A stretch of DNA of 64,000 nucleotides from Halichondria panicea. Taxonomy: Eukaryota > Porifera > Demospongiae > Suberitida > Halichondriidae. The notes beneath the pieces are model-generated. The model was not told the DNA's origin. It made no database searches and worked only from the letters and a program-made list of their open reading frames with translations. The stretch is taken from positions 3,845,442 to 3,909,441 of the forward strand of contig NC_087379.1 in NCBI RefSeq assembly GCF_963675165.1, in the 5' to 3' direction. Made by a program: the position numbers and the translations under genes. Of this stretch, positions 54,598 through 64,000 are shown one piece after another. The stretch's first letter is position 1; the number at the start of each line of letters is the position of its first letter.

Positions 54598-57320
54598 TTA
54601 TGATGATGTGTTGGTTGAGGTAGGCTCCCTGATACCACCATTACGGAATCTGGGGCAAGCTAACTCTGACAAAAGTGCAGTATAATAAAAGTTCCTTAAT
54701 TTTGATAGTTGTAGTTCCCACCACCTATTGTCTCTGTTGATACGCTCGATGTGAATGTCTTTGTTTGTTCGTAGTACGAAATCACACCATTGTGTGTCAG
54801 TACAGTACATTTGACATTGTATTTGATAATAGTAGTCATCTTCGTTTCAGTTGTATGTTATTTGTCTTCTTATCAACTTGCAGGCAGAAACTTGACTTCG
54901 TACATGCTTCTGTTAGCATTTTATCCTTAGCAGAAAAAGGATTTTTAATCTCAACTAGTCCTTGAGGATGGGATGTTTCACTTGGGTTGTTAACTAAACC
55001 AGCCAGCCAATTGTTGTGCTCTGAAATGAACAAGCCACATGTCTTAACTTCTAAATCTGGATGACCATTCCTTCGTTGGTAAGCAATATATTGATGTGTT
55101 GTTTGTTCTTCCTTTTCTGAGCCATAACGTGTAGCTTCGTTGCCTCTAAATGTGCTGTACAGTAGATCTTTGACTTTATTACTCTTTTTTGTCGTCTCTT
55201 TCATTTTCGCTATTCCTCCCACTCTTGATGCTGTAATTCTCTTCCTTCTCTCATACTTCCACTCATCATTCTCTGCCTGTTGTCTTGTTTTCTTCTCAAT
55301 TGTTTGTGCTTCTTCGCAAGTGACGACCACTTTTGTCTGGTAAAAGCTTGTTTTCAACTCTTCAAGTCTCTGCGAGGAAATGTCTTCAGTTATTTCATCC
55401 GGAGAAACTCCTTCGTCATGCCTAGTGTAAGCTTTGCGAGCTGCAATTGAGTTATCTATTTTAGTGTACTTGCTTTTTCGTCTTTGTTCTTTTGCTTCAT
55501 TTGTTCCTTTTCTCTTTCTGTCATTAGAGACTGTCTTAGCAGAACGTTCTGCTGCGTCAGAGAATACTTTATTTGGCATCGATCCTGCCATCTGTTCCCA
55601 GGTCTGTGGTCCCCATTTTCTTCCAAGGTTCTGCCTAAGCCCTGCTCCCATGCATCTGTGTTCCCAAGAGCCACTCTGTGATCGATTGATGACCTTCCCA
55701 CGACCTTCCCACCGTCAAATTTAGCACGAATATGCATCCAACATTCTGCCAGATTTGTTGTCTCGTTTCCTATCAGCTGAGATGCTTTGCTCACAAGTCG
55801 ATTTAGTTGTACCTGAATGTCATGGTAAAGTCGTGGGTCCACGTTTGTTGGTGTGTGTCCACCTTGTCGAGCTTCCAATCGTACCATCGGATCGTCATCA
55901 ACAGTTTCACTCCACAAAGCCTCTTGTGTAGTAACAATACCTGTGATTAATATCAATACATATTTACACTTGCCTCAATTAACGTTATGTTTTTATTCTG
56001 TAGGTCTGAACTCACCATCAAGCACGTCATCATTGTCTTCGCTGTTTTCACTGGAAGTTGACGGTTGAGATGTGGACTGAGTGAGCGAGGGAGATATTGT
56101 TGCGGATGAGAGCTTGTCTTACAAAAGTCAGGGCTGCAGTCATCGTGAAAGCCAAAACAATGACGTGGTCCATTCTGCAAGTCACGTTTGAGTGATATCA
56201 GGGCCTTCTTCGGGTCGCTCCTCATCCTGATTGCAGCTCGAGCAGCAGAAACCAGTCGCTTTCTTGTTTTCAGCGTAAGTCCACCAGTTCCCTTGTAGGA
56301 TGGGTTATCCTGAACAAGCCTCTCAAGAGCACCTCGGTAACACTTGCAAGCGTGATTCGCACATTCCAGCTTCTTGATGGCATGTCCCCACCCTGGAACA
56401 TTCTGTATGAGCGTAGGATGCACAGAACCATCTCCGTCTCCTATGAAGTGTATGTACCGCACACCATGGACCTGCTCAGCTTCAAGGAACCCTTCCAGGA
56501 TAATGTCTGTCTCCATTTCAGAAGATGACTTGTTCCAGTTGCGGAAACAAGCATGCTTGTCAGGCGAGATGTTTCGTGCACAGGCATGGCAGTACTTATT
56601 TCGCACACCTATGTAGAGAAGCTTGCCGGTCTCCTTGCCAATAATGATGGCAACACCTGAGTTTGCATTGTAGGAGTGCTTGTGTGACCGCTTGCTCCAT
56701 CCTCCGTCTACAATAACTGTGATAGCTGGAACGCCTTCATTATAGCTCCCCATTTCCTCTGCTATTCTTTTCTCCTCCCGTCCTGCTTTGGCCATTGACT
56801 CGATTAAATTTTGCTTCCAAATCTCTTCGATATTTCTCTCAGTTGAGATGAAGCTCACTTTCGTCATGGTGGGAATTCCCAGAACACTCATTTGCTCCTC
56901 CAGCTGAGAATGACCACCCCGTAGCCATCTGCCCCCACACCGCAGCAAGATTGCACTCCCACCTAAACACAGAGAGTTTTGTTTGTAAACGATTTGTGTG
57001 CATGTTTACCTGGAATAGGCTCGAGGACCCTTAACTTTCTTTGATGTGTCCAGGTTGAAGTACATTTCGCAATTGTTACATTCGGCCTTCAAGATTGAAG
57101 CCAGTCCATCTCTACTCTCTCCACACAAAGAAATGGAGCCGTTACAGCTACTCGAGTGTTGTGTCAGCCTGTCAGTATACTGTTGAAGTTTATCTAAATT
57201 CACAATTCTGTTTCCTTCTAGACATTTGTTTTTTGTTCCACTGTTTTTGTCAGCACCGGTACCGGTCATGGAGGTATGAATCCTCTTCGCCTTTGCTGGC
57301 CACTTCTTCACATACACATG
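54598..57320 (-). pseudogene. Mutator-like transposase fused to YqaJ-type exonuclease, decayed
   Basis: Read on the minus strand: segment 57320-57010, a GT-AG intron to 56955, then to 56016, an intron to 55940, then on to a stop at 54598. The N-terminal half is a Mutator-like transposase domain: a Cys pair region, TVIVDGGWSKRSHKHSYNA, NKYCHACAR, HFIGDGDGSVH, KKLECANHACKCYRG, and TTNLAECWMHIRAKFDGG. The C-terminal ~250 residues match YqaJ/RecE-type nucleases: ERRKRITASRVG, GLVEIKNPF, then in another frame WCDFVLRTNKDIHIERI and ELACPRFR. Breaks: an exact 11-bp tandem duplication (55691-55701 and 55702-55712) shifts the frame; another shift near 54843; a probable one between 56040 and 56110. The usual S-P-D-G before LV of the nuclease is absent, so a catalytic Asp seems lost. 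The 5' end is cut off by the R2 repeat at 57336. Confidence 0.85.
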
Positions 57321-57335
57321 CCTGTAACTATTTTT

Positions 57336-58185
57336 ATGCCTCGAGGCGTAGCCGCATGAGGGATACGGTAAAGCTGACCGTGTGTGTCTGTCTGTCTGTC
57401 TGTGTGTGTATTCCAGCTATAACTGCTCAACGGTTGCAATGCGACGAAAACTAACAGCTTCTATAGGCTTCTAGCCAAGTTCTCTTGGATTTTGATTCGT
57501 GGATTAGCAAACTAAAGCTTCTTTCTCGAGTTATGGCTAGTTTAACTCACATTGAAGGCTGTTGCAGTCTCTTCAGAATCTTTCATAGCGTCCATCTGTC
57601 CGCACAAACTTTCTATTCAACATATGAGTTAGCCTTGCACTAAAGCGCTAGCTTTTTGTTAGCTACAATACTCAGAAAATATCTGTTAAAACAGCTAGCT
57701 AGCTAGCAGTAGCCATTTGTGAAATTGATCTCTTTGGACACACCCTTTAATTATTCCTGTGGATGTAATGCGCATGCGCGCTCAATCCCCACGTGTGAGA
57801 AATAATATCCAAGATCCAGATCCAGATCCTCCTGGCAGAATCATCTTTGTCTTGAAGGCCTGGTAAGCCACAAAACACTACCATATAACAATATACTAAT
57901 TAGATAACAATATGCATGTACACAGGTCTTTTCTTCTTAGATATTATATACACTGAACTACAGATCCTGGAAGAATCAATTTTCTTCTTTCTTGAGGTCC
58001 TAGTAAGCCACATAATACAACAATAGATGCATGTAAATAAGTCTTTTCTTCTCAGTGACTTTATATAGATAAGCTAACTTTAATATAAAATTCATTATAG
58101 AAACTAATATAACACTCTAATACTTTTCAGCGAAAGCAAAACCATGGCGAGAGGCATTAGCACAGCGCCAGCTTGAACACTAGTT
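57336..58185 (+). repeat. R2 repeat, copy B, uninterrupted
   Basis: It starts 'atgcctcgaggcgtagccgc' and ends 'cttgaacactagtt', and is nearly identical to the parts of copy A (24029-28242) around the Ginger insertion. Internal landmarks shared with R1: 'cttctataggcttctagcca', 'tctcgagttatggctag' and 'ctgttgcagtctcttcagaa'. It contains 'gatccagatccagatcctcc'. It abuts the broken transposase gene on its left. Confidence 0.85.
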
Positions 58186-61100
58186 GATTTTGTTTTCCTT
58201 ACTTCCCATCTCATAGATCTCATAGAAAAGCTCTCTTTTGTATGCATCTTATGTTTTCAATGTACCCGCTCGAAAAACCTGTAATTGCGTGGGTGTCTAT
58301 TGTTTGCGGTACAGGCATTACCAGCTTAGAGCTGCAACTTACTTTGTTGTCAAAATTTAGACTGGGTAGACTGAGAAATCTTGAACTATAGCTTCTATCT
58401 ATTTATATGAAGGAAGGGGCAGGGCAACACAAAGAGAAATGTTGAAAATTGTTAAGCCAGCCGTAGCTAGCCTTCTGTTTATAAAGAAATCGAACGTAGT
58501 TTTCGATACTTACCACCTACTCGTGGCTATAACTCTTCCGTACGAACGTTTACTGCTCGGATCTCTTTGTGTCGCCCTCTGAAAGGTATCTATCTACATA
58601 TATTTGTCAAGAAACCTTGCTTGAAGTGCCTATTGTTCACATAAAATGACGACAAAAATTGTGTTTATACTTGTAGACTAGATATCCTCTTGTCTCATTC
58701 ATGTATCTTCATAATCATGGAATTCTTACACACAACAATAGCAATAGAATTGATAATCATACAAAACACGTTCTGTAGACTTCATTGATCCTGCAAAAAG
58801 AGAAAAGCTGCCAAAAAAACTCATGAATATTCATGAGCAATCACTATACCGTAACCTAGCCTCGAGACCAGGCCGATTACGTAGGCCTGGATTCGAGGCT
58901 AGAGTACAAAACCACAACACATGCACTTGCTCTGGTGAGGTTTTGCTTGCTGTAAAACAGTACTAGTTGGCAACTTAGCGGTGAGCACTGACCTAGCTAA
59001 GTTATGACAGACGTGCTCCATTGTACTTTCAAATTACAATGTCATGATGAGCTTGTAGCTGCCTGCGCGTGTATATATGGTAGACTAATGGTGCATGTGG
59101 AGAGGACCCTAGGCTGCATATGTATAGCTCTAAACAATAACTTCATTACTGCTATAGTGCAACCACAAAGATCAGTCGACCAAACTTTTCAGAAGGGGCC
59201 ATATTTTTCAGTCCCCATGGACTGAAATTTTCATTGAAAAATTGGTCCCCAGACTATTATTTCTTTTTTCAGTGACAGGCCTACCTCAGGGTCAACTATT
59301 GAAGGCTTTTCCTATGAACTGAAAAGTCAGTGTGATATATAGGTGTCAACTAAGACCTACAACAGCTAGCTCACATACTATAAGTATAGTTGCACAAAAG
59401 CACTCAACCAATAAGGTATACACCTGGTGACATGATTCAGTTTTTGAAGGGCTTGTGTATAGTCTACTGAAGAGTCTTTTGGTATACCATCAGATGATTC
59501 ACCTCAAGCTACAATACCATCCTCGTAATCGTCACTATATCTCCTTATATTCTGATGGGAATAAAACTGTTAGAAGCTAACAGTTCCAAACAATACACTA
59601 TAGAACAGGCGAACAAATTAAGCATTAACTGCTTTTCCCCTGAAAACGCGCAATTTTTGCACCTCAAGAAAATTTCTTTATAATTATGGTATGTATACGG
59701 TATACCCAAGAAATTAGAGAGCACCTGTTCTCATATCAACATGTCACACTTTATGCTTTGCACAACTGTACTATTACTATACTGTGTACAGTAGTCTATG
59801 GAGTACACGAAACATTTATCTGTCAATGCATAATTATGTGTCCCTATAGATTATAGTTATTACATGGCTATCATAATAATTAACTACTTTGTTGCCTTGA
59901 AGCCATTTGCTACATGACAGAAGTGAGTGTATTAATTCATATATACTCCTGTCCCACAAATAACGAGAATGAGTCTCTAGTGATTTGACAGTTTTTGTGG
60001 TTTAGGTTTAATTATACAGAACTGACCATGCACAGTGCAATACTGCATTTCCTTTGATATCAGATCAAAAGGCAGCAATATACACTTTACGCAGAGAGAA
60101 TAATTAAGAGAGAGAATAGCTCCATAAAACATTTATATCCATGAATTATATGTATAGTACGTTATGGCCCACAAATATTTCCGAACGTTCATTCCCTCAA
60201 AATAATATACACGGCCGGTAAGAAGCCGTATAGCGGGTTATAATTATTGTGGAAATTTTTCTTATTTAGAGCATCCGAAAATTATAACTATTGTGTGCAA
60301 TAGGTTCTATGTCACTATTCTGAGCTGTACGATCGATCAAATTACTACCAATTAAAATCAGTTCGATCTATAATTATGTATATACCTGTTTTTTGGGGGA
60401 TCGTTTGGCTCCTCGGGTGGAGCAGGGTCACCATTTCTGCTGTTATAGTTTCTGGTTCAATACAAGTTGGCAGCTGATTCCAAAAGTTATCTCACTGATC
60501 TACATGTGTATGTCATTATGTCGCCTCCAAAGTGCACCTGACTTCGTTTGAACTACGGCGGTCCCTTTCTTTCAACAGCTACTCCTGGGACTAGTTAATT
60601 GGATGTTAAAAATTAAGGTCCTATTGCTGAAGTGACTAGCGCTGTCTTTCCCACTACCCTCCACTCTTTTCTAAGTTACACACTAGCTGTTTTGGAGGTG
60701 TCTATGGGATTTAGAAACCCAAAGGCACTGCATGTAAGCTATGATGTAAGTACCCTTAAACGTAGTGAGGGTACTACAAGTGCCTGAGGGCTTCTAAATC
60801 CTATGGAGACTGACAAATCCTCTACTCTAGCTCCCATTCTTCCCCACTACCCCCCGGCCTCCTCGATCCCCTCTTCTTCATCAATGCAGTACACCATGCA
60901 GTCTTTCCCCCAATTTGTTTACCTTTCTTCCCCACTTTCTCGCACTCTTTTCCCAATACCTACCCCCCCCCCCCACCCTATCCCCTTTTATTCCAATATC
61001 CCAATATTCCTCACACTCCCTCACGGGCCCATTCGTTCTGGTACTGACCACCTCCTTGGGCTTAATTGTGTGGTTTAATGAATTAATAGGCTCTGAATTG

Positions 61101-61250
61101 CTGTCTCCTGGACATAATTATGTCAAATGCATGTGGCCAAGTTGATGCCCAGATTTTTGTGATAATAAGTAATTTATTTTTTGTCATCAATAAAATCATG
61201 TGTCCATTAAAATTGTTATGTCTAATCCATCCATATTCATAGCAACAGTG
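58186..61250. other. Gene-poor 3-kb interval
   Basis: No supported gene. 58858-58902 is a compact hairpin ('tagcctcgagaccaggcc' and its inverse around 'gattacgta'). A Pro-rich open frame at 60803-61078 and a C-rich tract at 60960-60985 are low-complexity and not accepted as a gene. An R7-like end ('ccgtatagcgggttata') lies at 60228. Confidence 0.6.
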
Positions 61251-64000
61251 TTACGCTACTGTTACACCAGTACTTGCACTTGCAGAGCTTCCATCAATGG
61301 ACATGGCCTGACACTGATACTCACCAGAGTTTTCAACATTCGCAGCCAAAATAACTATAGCTGACCTCCTCTCTGAAACCAATATTGCAACAACATTGGG
61401 TGCAGCAGCACTTTCTAACAAAGGCTCCCCTTGTATCTGCATGGGGCATAATAATAATTATACCTTAAGGTGACATATTTTCATAGGTAGATTTGTTTGC
61501 GTTTTCACTGTTTAGCTAGTATTAAATTCTGCTAAAATCCTGATGAAGTTGTGTTATTCATAGCATTTCTAATTACTCGCAAGTGGTTTAACGAGTTTAT
61601 TGATTATCTGCGAGTACACATTTTTGCGATTTTACTCTCATTCGCAGAAATAGCAGAAATTAATACTCGCGAAAATATGTCACCTTAAGGAAAGAGCTCG
61701 CTTATTATACACGTTACCAAGAGTTCATTAGGAAGAGTACGAAAAGAGTACGCAACTCCAATAGACTGACACAAAAGGCATTCCTCCATACCACATCACA
61801 GATACTAGCTGTTGTAATCGCAACTAGCAGGAAAGGCAATGAATAAAATCATCACTCATTGCAAATTTGATTTCACAGTTTATACAACAGCATGTGGTAG
61901 GTTAGAAGAAACACCTACTAGGTTTTAAGTGGAGTTGCGTACTCTTCCTAATGAACTCTTGACGTTACCTGTATTAGTAAGCCATTGAATGACCATATGA
62001 AACTCCTTGTATATCTGTTTGCATCACAAAAGACTGATTGATTGGATCCAACCCCGACGAAAATATTTTCCATAGGGCTGAGAAACACTTCATATTCAGC
62101 TTCTGTAAAGAGATCGAGTGATCTACTGTGAGTTACAACTTTGATTAGGAACTCACCCCGTGCCTTGATAGTAACATAAGCAGATCTTTGGGTTATCTCG
62201 TCTCCAGCTTGCCCTGTGCAAACGTACCTTCCACTATCATCGTCAGAAATGTTTGGTATTAGCAGTCTAATATCAGATGAGGACTGAAGAACCTAAAACC
62301 AAACAATAAATAATCTGTACCTGCATGTTAATAATTATTATGTGTACCTCAGCTTGTTGTGGTAGCTTTAAATTATCGGCGCGTCTCCATTGGAATATTG
62401 CACTGGGAAAATCACTGGAATACCTACAAACTATTTCCACAGATGAATTTAGTGCAACCTCAAAAAAATCCTGTTCAATGTCCACCCTGACAGCAGGGTC
62501 TATAGTTAAAAATAAGACATACATTTTATTAATAATTATTATAATTATATAACACGTACCAACAATGTCAACATAAGACGTGTCTCTGTTAATAACTCCA
62601 CGATCTGTATCGTTCACTGTACAGGTATAAGCCCCTCTGTTTAGGTTATTTGTTTCCATTATAGACAGAATAGAAACTGTCACCGAGTCCATGACAAAAG
62701 TATTCAAAGGTAGTGGGCCATCATTAAAAGTCCACCTGAACAAACAAAATCTTAATCAGATTTCCCAAATGAAAATTCAACAACGTACTCAATAATAGCA
62801 GGGTTCTCGGCAGAGCAAATAAGGTCATTGTTACTGCCTCTGGGAAATTTTGCTTCTAGAGGTGTCAATTTGAGCATCAAGTCTTGCGTGGGATCTATAT
62901 AATTATTTAGATAGAAATGACAACAACGTGTAGCCCAGAAAACTCACCATAAAACTCTATTTTCACATTGGTTACAGCACTATACCTCTCGCTAGGAGTT
63001 TGTGCCAGGCAAGTGTACACACCAGCATTTCCCTCTAGTCCATCCACTACTGTGAGTACAGAGCTAAAAGCAGAGATTTCAGTTACAGCAGCATTAGCTG
63101 GTAGATCAGCCCCATTGAAAGTCCAGTGAATTGTAGCAGAGCAATTGACTGTACAGTACAAAGTGAGTTCAAGACCTGGAGATATACTTGTAGCACCGTG
63201 TTCAATTTGGATGCGCAGCGGACTCTCTCCAGGCAAAGCAGGTGCTACAGAGTAAGAAACCAGTCTGCAGACAGCATGTATAAAATTAATGCGTAACATA
63301 CCAACAACACTTTGGCAAGTTATGTTCCTTGTGGCTGGAGCCTCACATTTAATCCCGCCTGCAGTACACATGCACCTCAAACATTTTTCCATCTGTGCTC
63401 TAGTCTCAATTACTTTGTTTAACACAAATGCATTAGTAAATGCTTCAGCAACACTTCCACCTAGGGGCAAATATTATAGTAATCAATGGTTAGTAAATTA
63501 AAAGTCGTATCTTCCAAAATCTTCACGTGACATTCATAAATGCACTTACCCTGTCGCAACTGCCCAATATCCCAAACTGCTCCACTGAGCTCCAAGGCAA
63601 GGTCAGTGTAATCAGTGTTGGTGCTTCCATGAGCACTGTCTGGTATTGGTGATCCTACTCCAGTAATTACTCTAAAGAGAGACCGAGCTGAAGGATCGTA
63701 GATAAATACATTTGCTTTACTGTCAATCCCTAGTCCTCTGTATTCGTTGCCAGAAAATTCTTGATTTACAACAGCGTTTAGAACAATGCCTTCATTTCGC
63801 ATTGCTCTTAGGAGACTGCTTCGTGTAATGTTGGCATTAAGGACATCTCTATCCTCATCAGTAATTAGAATAAATAGCCTGGCACCATCTCGAAAGTGGT
63901 ACGAGTCAATAGCAACTTGCAATGCACTGTAACCATCCTCTTGTCTGCCTCCGACCGATAGATTCATTGTGAATTCCGAAATGTTGTCTGCTGTTACAAA
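61251..64000 (-). CDS. Secreted VWA plus four Ig-like domains, 5' end outside the window
   Basis: Exons (minus): beyond 64000 to 63550, 63460-63302, 63244-62948, 62894-62789, 62735-62560, 62499-62348, 62292-62157, 62102-61969, 61436-61251. All phases join; 598 residues are visible. The N-terminal visible part is a von Willebrand A-type domain (GGRQEDGYSALQVAID, LFILITDEDRD). A Cys-rich stretch follows (KCLRCMCTAGGIKC), then four Ig-like domains recognised by paired Cys and Trp: LYCTVNC..HWTFNG..GVYTC; LICSAEN..EWTFNDG..GAYTC; IVCRYS..FQWRRAD..GRYVC; VFCDAN..FIWSFNG..GEYQC. Ig1 is one exon; Ig2-4 are each split by one intron near the Trp region. It ends in ASASTGVTVA with no membrane segment or GPI-like tail, so this part is extracellular and soluble. 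Likely adhesion or matrix function; ligand unknown. Introns are 53-89 bp except the last (532 bp). Confidence 0.9.

Noticed and set aside
60803-61145. Two overlapping Pro-rich open frames of 91 and 76 codons
   Set aside because: They come from C-rich low-complexity DNA, overlap in two frames, lack splice or family support, and have no neighbour context.

Overview
The window is animal nuclear DNA: genes are split by GT-AG introns and large parts are short transposon-derived repeats. Short introns (about 50-90 bp in several genes), very AT-rich intergenic DNA full of AATTATAAT and ACATGTAC words, and abundant MITEs suggest an early-branching marine invertebrate, perhaps a sponge. That taxonomic call is an inference with low confidence.

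Layout. (1) 528-9427, minus: V-ATPase subunit C, 11 exons, complete. (2) 9667-19747, plus: a 555-residue F-BAR/RhoGAP protein, 12 exons, head to head with V-ATPase C across a 239-bp shared promoter. (3) 19863-21122, minus: an intronless membrane-anchored aspartyl/asparaginyl beta-hydroxylase-like protein, convergent with (2). (4) 21316-23692, plus: a five-exon Ser-rich protein of unknown function, head to head with (3) across 193 bp. (5) 24029-28242: a repeat split by one Ginger-type DNA transposon, itself split by a second one; each insertion has its own 4-bp target duplication. (6) 28498-39920, minus: IRE1, the unfolded-protein-response kinase/RNase, 25 exons, complete. (7) 40.1-41.3 kb: repeat-rich DNA with a broken gag-like retroelement ORF. 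(8) 42910-46855, plus: ribosomal protein L12, complete. (9) 47027-53934, minus: a MINDY-1/2-type deubiquitinase, convergent with RPL12. (10) 54598-57320, minus: a decayed transposon gene joining a Mutator-like transposase to a YqaJ-type exonuclease. (11) 61251 to beyond 64000, minus: the 3' part of a secreted VWA plus four-Ig protein.

The cellular genes are mostly housekeeping (proton pump, translation, ER stress, deubiquitination, Rho signalling) and do not form a pathway cluster. The unusual content is the mobile DNA: nested Ginger elements with PHD-like and Ulp1-like coding remnants, the transposase-nuclease fusion, a MITE family with 7-bp target duplications (possibly P superfamily), a 576-bp MITE with a 9-bp target duplication (possibly Mutator-type), a three-unit repeat array inside the IRE1 kinase region, and a large inverted MITE pair around the V-ATPase C/F-BAR-RhoGAP promoter.

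Exon borders were set by hand from splice signals, reading phase and protein similarity recalled from knowledge of the families. No alignment or transcript data were available.
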